Shown here one piece after another: positions 1 to 8,632 of a DNA stretch of 64,000 bases; the first letter of the stretch is position 1; each line of letters begins with the position of its first letter. The stretch lies in NCBI RefSeq assembly GCF_001064145.1, contig NZ_JVOJ01000037.1, positions 155,142 to 219,141 of the forward strand. The letters run 5' to 3'. The stretch is from Sanguibacter keddieii. GTDB taxonomy: Bacteria > Actinomycetota > Actinomycetes > Actinomycetales > Actinomycetaceae. Both the position numbers and the translations under genes were made by a program. The notes beneath the pieces are model-generated. The model was not told the DNA's origin and did not search any database. It saw only the letters and a program-made list of their open reading frames with translations.

Positions 1-266
1 TCAAAGGACAGCCCGCCGAAACGAGAGAAGGAATACGTCCACCACGCGCCGTAATCAACCGTGTCGATCATCGCGTGACCGTACTCGCCATCGTTGACGA
101 TATCCAGGCCAATCTCAGCCTGACGCTTCACAACGCCGTCAACCTGATCCTGCAGCAGCGACGTGAAGTCAGCCTCGCCGAGCGAACCCTCACGGCGCGC
201 ACGATTCGCCTCGATCAGCTCGGGGGTACGGGGCAGGGAACCAACATGAGTGGTGCGAATGGTCAT
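1..266 (-). CDS. Cobalamin-independent methionine synthase family protein (MetE-like), 5' part only
   Basis: The reading frame starts at an ATG whose complement lies at 264-266, preceded by AAAGGA, and runs off the left edge of the window. The first 88 residues begin MTIRTTHVGSLPRT and continue with an Arg-rich helix and a DIVNDGEYGH segment. These are typical of the N-terminus of the short MetE-like (UROD/MetE barrel) proteins that transfer methyl groups from folates or methylcobamides to thiols such as homocysteine. The C-terminal zinc site is outside the window, so substrate and completeness cannot be judged. The gene is divergent from ilvD across a 322-base gap. I read that gap for a riboswitch and found none; it holds one copy of the recurrent 14-mer. 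Confidence 0.75.
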   Translation of the reverse strand, partial: MTIRTTHVGSLPRTPELIEANRARREGSLGEADFTSLLQDQVDGVVKRQAEIGLDIVNDGEYGHAMIDTVDYGAWWTYSFSRFGGLSF

Positions 267-495
267 CGCAGTCCTTTCTCTTTACTGTGCCCTCAGCCTA
301 CGTTTCGCGCGTCGAGAACGAGGAGAAATGTCCGCACCGTGACCAATGCGATCAACCACTCATGAGGCAAGACACTAATTCACGCACGCACCCCTTGCGT
401 TTTCCGTGCAATCACGCCCGCAAGCGTCCACCCACTGACACTGCGACCCACTCACCACAGCTCCCGAAATACCGCGCGAAAACCACCCGACCTGA

Positions 496-509
496 GCCCC
501 GGCCTCGTC
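496..509 (-). repeat. Recurrent 14-mer GACGAGGCCGGGGC (copy 1, intergenic)
   Basis: Exact copy on the minus strand, upstream of ilvD. It is one of nine exact copies in the window; see findings. Confidence 0.85.
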
Positions 510-588
510 CATGAGACGAAACCCGCACGGAAACGCGGCGCTCACGCTCCTAGGGTGGAGTCATTACAAGGCAAAAGAAAGGCACATC

Positions 589-2436
589 ATGAGTCGCCCG
601 CTGCGCTCGGCAACATCCACCCAAGGCCGCAACATGGCCGGAGCACGCGCCCTGTGGCGCGCCACCGGCATGACCGACGGCGACTTCGGCAAGCCTATCA
701 TCGCCATCGCCAACTCCTTCACCCAGTTCGTCCCCGGCCACGTGCACCTGAAGAACATGGGCGACCTCGTCGCCGGAGCCATCGAAGCGGCCGGCGGCGT
801 CGCCAAGGAATTCAACACGATCGCCGTCGACGACGGCATCGCCATGGGCCACGACGGCATGCTCTACTCCCTGCCCAGCCGAGACCTCATCGCCGACTGC
901 GTCGAAACCATGGTGAACGCGCACCGCGCCGACGCCCTCGTGTGCATCTCCAACTGCGACAAGATCACCCCCGGCATGCTCCTGGCCGCCATGCGCCTGA
1001 ACATCCCCACCATCTTCGTCTCCGGCGGCCCCATGGAATCCGGCGCCGCCGTCGATGGCGTCGTCGAGCACCGCCTCGACCTCATCGACGCCATGGTCAT
1101 GGCCGTCGACGACTCCGTCAGCGACAACCAGCTGGCCAGCATCGAAGCCAACGCGTGCCCCACCTGCGGCTCCTGCGCCGGCATGTTCACCGCGAACTCC
1201 ATGAACTGCCTCAACGAGGCCATCGGCCTGGCCCTGCCCGGCAACGGCACCACCCTGGCTACCCAGATCGAACGCAAGAAGCTCTTCACCGAGGCCGGCA
1301 CACGCATCGTCGACATGTGCCGCGCCTACTACGACAACGAGGACGACTCCGTCCTGCCGCGCTCGATCGCCACCAAGGCCGCCTTCGAGAACGCCATGAG
1401 CCTGGACGTGGCCATGGGTGGCTCCACCAACACCGTCCTGCACATCCTCGCCATCGCCAACGAGGCCGGCGTCGACTTCACGCTCGACGACATCGACGCG
1501 ATCTCGCGCCGCGTGCCCTGCCTGTGCAAGGTGGCCCCCAACTCCACGACCTACCACATCGAGCACGTCCACCGCGCCGGCGGCATCCCCGCCCTGCTCG
1601 GCGAACTCGACCGCGCCGGCCTGCTCAACCGCGACGTGCACTCCGTCCACTCCGACAGCCTCTCCGACTGGCTGGGCGCGTGGGACGTGCGCGGCGGAAC
1701 CGCCACCGACGAGGCCACGCACCGTTTCCTCGCCGCCCCCGGCGGCGTGCGCACCACCCAGGCCTTCTCGACCGCCAACCTGTTCGAGTCCCTCGACACC
1801 GACTCTGAGGCCGGCTGCATCCGCTCCGTCGAGCACGCCTACACGAAGGACGGCGGCCTCGCGGTCCTCTACGGCAACATCGCCGCCAACGGCGCGATCA
1901 TCAAGTCCGCCGGCATCGACGAGTCCCTCTTCCACTTCGTCGGCAAGGCCTTCGTCGTCGAATCCCAGGAGGAAGCCGTCGAGGCCATCCTGTCCAAGCA
2001 GGTCAAGGAAGGCGACGTCGTCGTCATCTTGTACGAGGGCCCCAAGGGCGGCCCCGGCATGCAGGAAATGCTCTACCCGACCTCCTACCTCAAAGGCCTG
2101 GGCCTGGGCAAGAAGTGTGCCCTCATCACCGACGGCCGCTTCTCCGGCGGCACCTCGGGCATCTCCATCGGTCACATCTCGCCCGAGGCCGCGGCCGGCG
2201 GCGCGATCGGCCTCGTGCGCACCGGCGACGAGATCGAAATCGACGTCAACAACCGCGTCCTGCGTGCCAACGTGAGCGACGAGGAGCTCGAGCGCCGCCG
2301 CGCCGAAAAGGGCACCGCCCCGTGGAAGCCCTCCAAGCCTCGCGCCCGCCAGGTCTCCGACGCCCTGCGCGTCTACGGCATGCTCGCCGCCTCCGCCGAC
2401 AAGGGTGGCGTGCGCGTCCTGCCCGACTGGGCGTGA
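589..2436 (+). CDS. ilvD: Dihydroxy-acid dehydratase
   Basis: IlvD dehydrates 2,3-dihydroxy-isovalerate and 2,3-dihydroxy-3-methylvalerate to the 2-oxo acids that precede valine and isoleucine, in the cytosol. The 615-residue length is normal for the family. The iron-sulfur and metal motifs are visible: DDGIAMGH (81-88), NCDKITPGM (Cys123) and [11 protein letters not shown] (190-200). I start it at the ATG at 589, after AAAGAAAGG, because MSRPLRSAT matches the usual N-terminus; the frame opens further upstream at 511. The last ~60 coding bases are duplicated at 4387-4450. The next original gene, lplA, would start on the GTGA that ends this gene if the inserted segment were removed. A weak hairpin at 2453-2475 may end transcription. 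Confidence 0.97.
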   Translation: MSRPLRSATSTQGRNMAGARALWRATGMTDGDFGKPIIAIANSFTQFVPGHVHLKNMGDLVAGAIEAAGGVAKEFNTIAVDDGIAMGHDGMLYSLPSRDLIADCVETMVNAHRADALVCISNCDKITPGMLLAAMRLNIPTIFVSGGPMESGAAVDGVVEHRLDLIDAMVMAVDDSVSDNQLASIEANACPTCGSCAGMFTANSMNCLNEAIGLALPGNGTTLATQIERKKLFTEAGTRIVDMCRAYYDNEDDSVLPRSIATKAAFENAMSLDVAMGGSTNTVLHILAIANEAGVDFTLDDIDAISRRVPCLCKVAPNSTTYHIEHVHRAGGIPALLGELDRAGLLNRDVHSVHSDSLSDWLGAWDVRGGTATDEATHRFLAAPGGVRTTQAFSTANLFESLDTDSEAGCIRSVEHAYTKDGGLAVLYGNIAANGAIIKSAGIDESLFHFVGKAFVVESQEEAVEAILSKQVKEGDVVVILYEGPKGGPGMQEMLYPTSYLKGLGLGKKCALITDGRFSGGTSGISIGHISPEAAAGGAIGLVRTGDEIEIDVNNRVLRANVSDEELERRRAEKGTAPWKPSKPRARQVSDALRVYGMLAASADKGGVRVLPDWA

Positions 2437-2449
2437 GTGGGGCGCCTAC
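2375..2449 (+). repeat. Direct repeat copy A: 3' end of ilvD
   Basis: The 75-base stretch covers the last codons and stop of ilvD. Aligned with 4387-4461 it is identical for 64 bases, then shows three mismatches, then eight more matches. It bounds the left side of the segment carrying the Nudix-like gene. Confidence 0.9.
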
Positions 2450-2972
2450 GTACCCTAAGTCGGTGGTGCTTGGGGCAAGCGGTATCTTCCTGGTATGAGC
2501 GTTGTCTCGAAGCGGTATCAGTGCGTCGGAGCGATGGCTTGGAAGCGCAACAGGGCTTCATTCCACGCTGCGCACCGTAACCAACACGAGTGCCCAGCGC
2601 AGTCGGCACCTATATCTGCAATGGTGATGCGAGTCCTGTGACGGGGCATGACGCGGGGCAGCATCGGGCGTCAGCTGTCGTAGTGCATCGACGGGCGCTC
2701 CGCTCACCCTTCTGCACGTCAGTACGCAGAGATCTTCGCTGTCCTCCTGCGCTATGACCCGCGTGTCGGTCACCGCGTGTTCCCGGGGTGTTTTTGTAGG
2801 GTGCTGGTGCCTCAACGGGCCGTCGCCGCGGGATCAGAGAAGGTAGGATTGTCCCAGTTGCAGGTTCCTCAAGCGGGTACCCGTGGTGCCGCTCAGCACG
2901 GTCCGCTTCCACACAGCATGTGGTCCCCTCACGTGCACTCATCAGTCACAGAGCCCTTTGAGGAGAGTTGAT

Positions 2973-4223
2973 ATGGTCCTGATTTCAGTTCTGAGTGTTG
3001 TGGTTGCAGTCATCGGCCTGATTATTTCCATTCCGAGCTATTCCCTCAATCGGCGTGCAACTCGGGAGGCGAATCTTCGCTCTGCGTGGATGACATTCGC
3101 CAGAGATTCGTCAACTCTCGATCATCTGTATGCAAATGGCGAGTCGGGAGGACTTCCTGCGTTGTCAGAAAGTCATCGTGATTTCGGTGGGCTTCTAGGC
3201 TATCCACAATGGTGCTATTCGGGAGGCCCTCTGCGCACATTGAATGAGGGTATTCGCCGTATATCTGTTCTGCCGGAGAATGACAAGTGTGACGACTGGG
3301 TGACCCCACGACTGAAGAAGGCCGGGTTGCTTCCCTATCACAAATGGAATCTCATCTCGAATCTCCGTGTAGTTTCGGGCGATGGACCTCAATGGTCGTC
3401 ACGCGTATTCGCGACGCGTACCCTGCGCGGTTCTTACAACGACGGCTTTGAGTGTGACCTCTATGAAGGCGAGTTCTACGACTTCTTCAATACGAGTGTC
3501 GGCCTCGGTGTGCTGGCGGCATTTCGCCATGCCTCGGATCGTCCTATCGATCCCTCTCTGCGTCGGCTTCGGGACAAGCTGTGGAGCAAGAGCGTCGATT
3601 CTGGTTCCCTTCGAGTGGACGTCCAAGGTTTCTTTTCGCTCGCGACGCTGGCTTGTCTCACGATCGTCGTGAATGACGAGGGCGCGTCCATGTTGGTTTA
3701 TCGCCGAGGTGCTGAGGTCGCCGACAATAAGATGATGCTCGGCCCGGTCCCCTCGGGGTCACATTCCAAGTTCCTTGACACGGATGAATCGGTGACATTT
3801 CTCGATACGCTTAAAAGGGAATTCGCTGAGGAATTGCTCGCTGTCGATGAAAGTGGCGAATCCCCTCATCGAAGTATCGTGGAAGAGTCCGTCCGGGGCA
3901 TCGTTGGTGAGGATAATACTTATCTTCTGGGCGTCGGTTTCTATCCCGTTCAAGGATACCTGTCGGTTGTGACTATGTGTGTCATCGATGAACGCACTGA
4001 AGCCGTGCAGTCGTGGTTGGCTCGCCACGACGCGGAATCCGTCCTGGATGTCTTTACCGCCAACTACGAGGGTGGGTTACTGGTCGTTCCCTTCGAACGC
4101 CAGGAAATCGACGTGATTCGCCGGATCCGTCGGCGCACACCGTGCCTTGGAGAGATCACACGCATCGTGAGTGAGCACTTCGATGAAATCGCCGAGAGAA
4201 TCCTCAAACCCTCAGACGCATAG
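2973..4223 (+). CDS. Membrane-anchored protein with C-terminal Nudix-like domain (uncharacterised)
   Basis: 416 residues. The start ATG at 2973 follows GAGGAGAGTTG, a strong ribosome binding site, and opens directly into a transmembrane segment (residues 2-20, hydrophobic LISVLSVVVAVIGLIISI) followed by basic residues, predicting a cytoplasmic body. Residues 40-220 are unassigned. Residues ~230-400 read as a Nudix-type fold: a GPVPSG turn is followed by the helix motif KREFAEEL (281-288), which fits the REUxEE core of the Nudix box although the glycine spacing is atypical. A TM-plus-Nudix layout resembles nucleotide-sensing effectors predicted near SMODS-type nucleotide cyclases, but no cyclase is present here. 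AT-richer than its neighbours. Function unknown; Nudix assignment moderate. Confidence 0.7.
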   Translation: MVLISVLSVVVAVIGLIISIPSYSLNRRATREANLRSAWMTFARDSSTLDHLYANGESGGLPALSESHRDFGGLLGYPQWCYSGGPLRTLNEGIRRISVLPENDKCDDWVTPRLKKAGLLPYHKWNLISNLRVVSGDGPQWSSRVFATRTLRGSYNDGFECDLYEGEFYDFFNTSVGLGVLAAFRHASDRPIDPSLRRLRDKLWSKSVDSGSLRVDVQGFFSLATLACLTIVVNDEGASMLVYRRGAEVADNKMMLGPVPSGSHSKFLDTDESVTFLDTLKREFAEELLAVDESGESPHRSIVEESVRGIVGEDNTYLLGVGFYPVQGYLSVVTMCVIDERTEAVQSWLARHDAESVLDVFTANYEGGLLVVPFERQEIDVIRRIRRRTPCLGEITRIVSEHFDEIAERILKPSDA

Positions 4224-4234
4224 CGTAATTGCAG

Positions 4235-4256
4235 ACACTCCGCCTCGGGGTGTTTG
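4235..4256 (+). terminator. Weak hairpin after the Nudix-like gene
   Basis: A seven-pair stem (4235-4241 with 4247-4253, one G-T pair) with a five-base loop and a short T run, 11 bases after the stop at 4223. Confidence 0.4.
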
Positions 4257-4386
4257 CGATTGATGCTCTCATGTCGGCATCGCACGCATTCTGACGAGCG
4301 AATGCGCACTGCTTCCGATGAGCGTGGAGTCGCTGTGGGTTAACCCAAGCTCTAGTAACCCCTCCCGTCCTGTCGGCACCCATCCA

Positions 4387-4461
4387 ACGGCATGCTCGCC
4401 GCCTCCGCCGACAAGGGTGGCGTGCGCGTCCTGCCCGACTGGGCGTGAGTCAAGCGCCTAC
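4387..4461 (+). repeat. Direct repeat copy B: displaced ilvD 3' end
   Basis: It matches 2375-2449 at 72 of 75 positions. It encodes the last ilvD residues in frame up to the stop but has no upstream ilvD sequence. The GTG at 4445 within the GTGA at its stop is a possible start for lplA, as expected for the pre-insertion junction. Confidence 0.9.
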
Positions 4462-5521
4462 AATCGTGGGCATGCATGGAGAGTACAAAGTCCCCGGAGG
4501 AAAACTCGTCGTCGTCGACACTGACGTGGAGGAGGACCGCCTCGCGCGCGTGAGCGTGTCGGGCGACTTCTTCCTCGACCCCGACGACGCGCTCACCCGG
4601 ATCACTGCGTCCCTCGAAGGGGCCCCGGCCTCGTCGAGTGCGAAGGATCTGGCCGCGCGCGTGGAGGGGGCCCTCCACGAGGGCGACACCCTCATGGGCG
4701 TCACCCCCGAGGCCGTCGGCATCGCCGTACGCCGCGCGCTGGGCGCCGCCCTGTCGTGGGACGACATCGACTTCGACGTCATCCACGGACCCGTCGTCGA
4801 CCCGATGATCAACGTCGCCATGGACGAAACCCTCGTCGAAGACGTGGCCGCGGGGCGCCGCAAGCCCTTCATGCGCCTGTGGGAGTGGAACGGCCCTCAG
4901 GTCGTCATCGGCTCCTTCCAGTCCTACCAGAACGAAATCCAGCAGGACGGCGTGGATCGCTACGGCATCACCGTGTCGCGGCGCGTCACCGGCGGCGGTG
5001 CCATGTTCATGGAGCCCGGCAACTGCATCACCTACTCGCTCGTCATCCCCACCGCCCTCGTGGAGGGAATGAGCTTCGAGCAGGCCTACCCCTACCTCGA
5101 TCAGTGGGTCATGGAGGTCCTCGAAAAGCTGGGCATCAAGGCCAAGTACGTGCCGCTCAACGACATCGCCTCCGAGTTCGGCAAGATCGGTGGCGCCGCG
5201 CAGAAACGCTGGGCGAACGGCTACATGGTCCACCACGTGACCATGGCCTACGACATCGACGCCATCAAGATGAACGAAGTCCTGCGCATCGGCATGGAGA
5301 AGATCCGCGACAAGGGCACCCGCAGCGCCGTCAAGCGCGTGGACCCCATGCGCTCCCAGACCGGCATGGCGCGCGAGGACATCCTGCAGGTGTTCTTCGA
5401 CCACTTCAAGGAGAAGTACAACGCGAGCGTCGGCACCATCACTGAGGCGGATCTCGAGGTCGCACGCAAGCGCTGCGAGACGAAGTTCGCGCGCGAGGAG
5501 TGGGTGCACCGCATCCCCTGA
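4445..5521 (+). CDS. lplA: Lipoate--protein ligase A with N-terminal accessory domain
   Basis: LplA activates lipoate with ATP and transfers it to lysines of the E2 and GcvH proteins. The protein is 358 residues from GTG 4445, or 349 from ATG 4472. The catalytic biotin/lipoate-ligase fold occupies residues ~115-350 with the signature RRVTGGGAMF (179-188) and a downstream Lys-rich strand. Residues ~10-100 (HGEYKVPGGK...DFFLDPDDAL) match the small accessory domain that sits at the C-terminus in E. coli LplA or is a separate LplB in some archaea, so domain order is swapped. The 5' end lies in repeat copy B. GTG overlapping the ilvD stop suggests ancestral translational coupling, now broken by the insert. 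Confidence 0.88.
   Translation: MSQAPTIVGMHGEYKVPGGKLVVVDTDVEEDRLARVSVSGDFFLDPDDALTRITASLEGAPASSSAKDLAARVEGALHEGDTLMGVTPEAVGIAVRRALGAALSWDDIDFDVIHGPVVDPMINVAMDETLVEDVAAGRRKPFMRLWEWNGPQVVIGSFQSYQNEIQQDGVDRYGITVSRRVTGGGAMFMEPGNCITYSLVIPTALVEGMSFEQAYPYLDQWVMEVLEKLGIKAKYVPLNDIASEFGKIGGAAQKRWANGYMVHHVTMAYDIDAIKMNEVLRIGMEKIRDKGTRSAVKRVDPMRSQTGMAREDILQVFFDHFKEKYNASVGTITEADLEVARKRCETKFAREEWVHRIP
4622..4635 (-). repeat. Recurrent 14-mer GACGAGGCCGGGGC (copy 2, inside lplA)
   Basis: Exact minus-strand copy. It is read in lplA as Ala-Pro-Ala-Ser-Ser, in the linker between the accessory and catalytic domains. Confidence 0.85.
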
Positions 5522-5583
5522 GTACGGATGTCTGGCTCGGCGCGAGCCGGGCGTTCCCGGGCACGCTTCAGCCCTCGTTCATT

Positions 5584-5597
5584 GACGAGGCCGGGGC
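5584..5597 (+). repeat. Recurrent 14-mer GACGAGGCCGGGGC (copy 3, intergenic)
   Basis: Exact plus-strand copy in the 139-base gap between lplA and the DUF262 gene. A partial inverted match (GCCCTCGTT) precedes it at 5571. Confidence 0.85.
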
Positions 5598-5660
5598 GAC
5601 CTTTCGCGTCCCCGCGCGCGTGACAGCGTCCGAGCATCGGTGTCGGAGTAACATGGACGC

Positions 5661-7289
5661 ATGTCGAGCGAAGCGATGCAGCCGAAACACGAAACCTTCA
5701 GGCTCTCTGAGTTGCGTGACCTGGTGGCGACGGGGCGCGTACGAATCCCCGACTTTCAACGCTCCTTCCGGTGGGCGAACCAAGACGTCGTGGCCCTCTT
5801 TGATTCCTTGCACCAGGGGTATCCGATCGGGAACCTGCTCATGTGGAAACGTGAGGCCCCGGCGCAGCGGGTCACTGTGGGTTCCATCGATATCGACGCC
5901 CCTCAGCGCCCGGACGCACTATGGCTCGTCGACGGTCAGCAACGCGTGACGAGTATTGTCAACGCGATGGACGCCAGCAGCGTAGGAGATGGTCGCTTTG
6001 CGGTTGGGTACGATCTGGAAAATTCCTGCGTTGTTTCAACCCTGGGGCGTCATTCCCGTGCCGTCATGCCGCTCTTTCGTCTCTTCGACTTTGAGAGCGC
6101 CTGGCAGTGGTTCGAGGAGAACACCGAATTCCAAGCGCTGCGCGGTCGTTACCAGGAGGCATTCAATACTTTTAACGCCGTGAGCGTTCCGGCCACCGTG
6201 CTGGAGGGAGCAGACGAGGATAAACTCCGCGTCATCTTCGATCGCATCAACCAGAGCGGTAAGAAGCTCAAGTCTTTCGAGGTGTTTGAAGCGCTCAACA
6301 GCTCCGTCTCCGATGGGCGTACTCTGCGCTCGGTTTCGGATGCTGTGGCTCGCTCAACGAGATTTGGTTTACTGTCGGAAGATCAAGTCCTCAATGTGTT
6401 GAAGGCGCGTCGGCACCCAGACTATATGCGCGATGTACGCGATGAATTTGGGGATGAACGACGTAGAAACTCCGATTTCCCGGATGAGGACCGCGACGAA
6501 GCGTACGCCCAGACGGAGCTCGTCTTGAAGCGAGCGACGCGATTCCTCCAAGACAATTGTTGTATTCCACATGTTACGTTACTGCCGTACAGCGCGATTC
6601 TGGTGGTGGTGGCGCGGTTCTTCGCGTTGTTCCCCGAGCCGAAGCGGCGTAACAAAGAGCTGTTGAAGCGGTGGGTGTGGCGGACCATTGTCAAGACCAT
6701 TGAGGGCACCATCAGTAGCGGGAACGTCCAGACGCGGACTTTCCTGAAGATCGTGCGGCGTGGCGACGAATCGGATTCTGTTCAGGAACTACTGGAAAGC
6801 GTCGGTGAGAGAGCGACGGCAGATCGCATCTTGATCCCGACTGCGAGAATGAACCGTTCGGACGCGAAGGCATGTGTGTGTGCCATGTGGTCCCATTACA
6901 TGCGTTCGGAGGACTGCACGGGGCAAGCTCTGACAGCCTTGTTCGATTCGCTCGTTGGAGACTACGGCAGCGCGGCTTATCTCCTCGAAGATTACGTCGG
7001 ATATGACCGCATGGGTGAGGACAGTGGCGGCCGCTATTCATCGCTCGCCAATAAAATTTTGCTGGTGAGTGAAGAAGCGTGGCAGGATGAGGATGCCTTG
7101 CGGGCATTTATGACTGCGCATGCGGACATGCTCATGCTTCCCGATGGGACAGAAGAGAGCGAATCTCAGGTGGATCCGGAGGAGTTGATCAATCGGCGTG
7201 AGGAAGTGGTGTCCTTGCGGGTGAATGAGTTCTTCGATTCGATGATGGCGTGGGATTACGTATCCTTCGCGCCCGTAGAGTTGTCGTGA
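5661..7289 (+). CDS. DUF262 (ParB-like nuclease fold) protein, partner of the adjacent HipA
   Basis: 542 residues. The N-terminal DUF262 domain is clear: RIPDFQRSFRW (28-38), LFDSLHQGYPIGNLLMW (46-62) and the signature LVDGQQRVTS (89-98), which in GmrS- and BrxU-type enzymes is tied to nucleotide-dependent nuclease activity. The C-terminal half lacks the HNH/DUF1524 His motif of GmrSD fusions; an ANKILLV stretch near 465 may be a relic of that fold. The next gene, a HipA kinase, begins 11 bases after the stop, so the two are almost certainly co-transcribed. Codon use is AT-richer than in flanking housekeeping genes, suggesting acquisition. The start could also be ATG 5676. Role of the pair is unknown; defence or growth control is inference. 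Confidence 0.85.
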   Translation: MSSEAMQPKHETFRLSELRDLVATGRVRIPDFQRSFRWANQDVVALFDSLHQGYPIGNLLMWKREAPAQRVTVGSIDIDAPQRPDALWLVDGQQRVTSIVNAMDASSVGDGRFAVGYDLENSCVVSTLGRHSRAVMPLFRLFDFESAWQWFEENTEFQALRGRYQEAFNTFNAVSVPATVLEGADEDKLRVIFDRINQSGKKLKSFEVFEALNSSVSDGRTLRSVSDAVARSTRFGLLSEDQVLNVLKARRHPDYMRDVRDEFGDERRRNSDFPDEDRDEAYAQTELVLKRATRFLQDNCCIPHVTLLPYSAILVVVARFFALFPEPKRRNKELLKRWVWRTIVKTIEGTISSGNVQTRTFLKIVRRGDESDSVQELLESVGERATADRILIPTARMNRSDAKACVCAMWSHYMRSEDCTGQALTALFDSLVGDYGSAAYLLEDYVGYDRMGEDSGGRYSSLANKILLVSEEAWQDEDALRAFMTAHADMLMLPDGTEESESQVDPEELINRREEVVSLRVNEFFDSMMAWDYVSFAPVELS

Positions 7290-7300
7290 AAGGAACGCAG

Positions 7301-8560
7301 ATGTCGCGCTATTTTCCCGAAGCTGAGTTTCGTGTCAGCTTGCATGGCATCGACATCGGGATAATCTCGTGCTACTCGTCCAAGAGTTCGTTTCGGTTCT
7401 CCGACGACTACTACTGGCGCGTGAATCGGCCTGTTCTTGGCTTCTGGTTCGAGAATGGGATGCGCCGTGAGGCGGGGGTGAAGGGACGCTCTGTTCTTCC
7501 GCTGTGGTTTTCTAACCTCCTGCCTGAAGGGTTGCTTCGAACGATTGTGTGTGCTCAGCATGGACTGAGCGAGGAAGACGAGCCGGGCATCCTTGGCGCG
7601 CTCGGCGATGATTTGCCGGGAGCTGTCACGGTGTCCCGTATCGGGGATCCCGTTGCGGGTTCGTCGGATGATGCCGTGCGATCCGGTGATGTCGCTTCGT
7701 CCTCAGCGGATTCGCTGATTCGTGCATCCATTGCTGGTAATGTCCTCAAGTTTTCGATGAAGTCCCTTGATCAGCGCCTGACGCTGCCAGGCAGCGGCGA
7801 GTATGGAGACCGTATCGTCAAGCTACCTCCGCCGGGTGAGTACGACGCGCTTGTCCACAATGAGTTCTACGTGATGTCGCTCGCCAAGGCGTGTGACATT
7901 GAGGTTCCTGACTTCGATGTTGTGCATCGGGAGAACGTTGAGATTGCACCCTCCGACTGGGTAACAACCGAGGAACACGCATTCAGCATTGCACGCTTCG
8001 ACAGGAGCGATCAAGGCCGCGTCCACATGGAGGATTTCTGTCAGGCGGGTAATCTGCCGGGATTTCAGCGGTCGAAATATCAGAGTTCGGTCGAGTACGT
8101 GATGAAGGTCGCGTACCGGAATTACGACCTGCCGTCGCTTGTTGAGTGTGTCCGTCGGACGGTATTCAACATGTTGTGTGGCAACGATGATGCCCATCTG
8201 AAGAATTGGAGCCTGGTGTATCCTGATCGTCGCAACGGCGTTCTCTCGCCTGCCTATGATCTGGTGTGTACGGCCGTTTATTTTGATCGGCCCCAGGATA
8301 TGGCGCTCAAGCTATGCGGCAAGGAGATCTCGGCAGATATCTGTCTGGATGATTTCCGCAGTATCGCCGATATGTGTCGCGTCGAGCGCGGAGTCATCGA
8401 AGAAGCTGTTCGTTCCATGATCGCCGAGTACGGCGAGGCTCTGGACATGGTCGAGGTGCCGACTAGCCTCACGAGCATTAACGTCAGGGGACGGGACATC
8501 GACCTGCGTCCGTGGCTCCGTGAGCGCTATCAACGCCTGTCGGTGTCTCTACTGTCCTAG
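7301..8560 (+). CDS. HipA-family Ser/Thr kinase toxin-like protein
   Basis: 419 residues from ATG 7301, which follows GAAAGGAACGC. The N-terminal HipA subdomain is fused (FSNLLPEGLLR at 70-80). The kinase core is complete: IVK (172-174), ARFDR (231-235), the catalytic GNDDAHLKNWSL (294-305) and SPAYDL (316-321). E. coli HipA phosphorylates glutamyl-tRNA synthetase and is neutralised by the HTH protein HipB; no HipB-like gene lies on either side. The upstream DUF262 gene takes the partner position instead. A solo HipA with another regulator is possible. Kinase assignment is firm; target and antitoxin are unknown. Confidence 0.88.
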   Translation: MSRYFPEAEFRVSLHGIDIGIISCYSSKSSFRFSDDYYWRVNRPVLGFWFENGMRREAGVKGRSVLPLWFSNLLPEGLLRTIVCAQHGLSEEDEPGILGALGDDLPGAVTVSRIGDPVAGSSDDAVRSGDVASSSADSLIRASIAGNVLKFSMKSLDQRLTLPGSGEYGDRIVKLPPPGEYDALVHNEFYVMSLAKACDIEVPDFDVVHRENVEIAPSDWVTTEEHAFSIARFDRSDQGRVHMEDFCQAGNLPGFQRSKYQSSVEYVMKVAYRNYDLPSLVECVRRTVFNMLCGNDDAHLKNWSLVYPDRRNGVLSPAYDLVCTAVYFDRPQDMALKLCGKEISADICLDDFRSIADMCRVERGVIEEAVRSMIAEYGEALDMVEVPTSLTSINVRGRDIDLRPWLRERYQRLSVSLLS

Positions 8561-8608
8561 CGTGGTTGGCGCGGCGTTCTCGGGAATCGTGTGCGCCTTG
8601 TCCCGGGA

Positions 8609-8622
8609 GACGAGGCCGGGGC
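8609..8622 (+). repeat. Recurrent 14-mer GACGAGGCCGGGGC (copy 4, intergenic)
   Basis: Exact copy in the 72-base convergent gap between the HipA and MarC genes. No terminator hairpin is evident around it. Confidence 0.85.
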
Positions 8623-8632
8623 GGGCTTCCGC

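Larger units (their letters stand above)
2450..4386. mobile_element. Putative small integrated segment between two ilvD 3' ends
   Basis: The segment lies between two near-identical copies of the ilvD 3' end, 2,012 bases apart, and is visibly AT-richer than ilvD and lplA. Its one convincing gene is at 2973-4223. The stretch 2450-2972 contains no gene I can support: its short open frames have no recognisable product and no good ribosome binding site. No integrase, transposase or terminal inverted repeats were found. It could be a degraded integrative element, cargo moved by homologous recombination, or the product of a local duplication. The duplication is observed; the mobile interpretation is inference. 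Confidence 0.5.

Noticed and set aside
267-588. Possible riboswitch in the gap between the MetE-like gene and ilvD
   Set aside because: I looked for SAM, SAH and cobalamin consensus stretches on the minus strand and saw none.
1921-1990. Gag-gcc words inside ilvD and other genes as further copies of the 14-mer
   Set aside because: They share only GAGGCC, which is common Glu-Ala coding, and break within a few bases.
550-2175. A 541-residue open frame opposite ilvD
   Set aside because: Its Gly/Ala/Asp/Val/His-rich composition is the usual mirror of a GC-rich gene, and ilvD explains the strand.
2558-2815. An 85-residue frame in the inserted segment
   Set aside because: No ribosome binding site, no similarity and strongly skewed composition; treated as noncoding.
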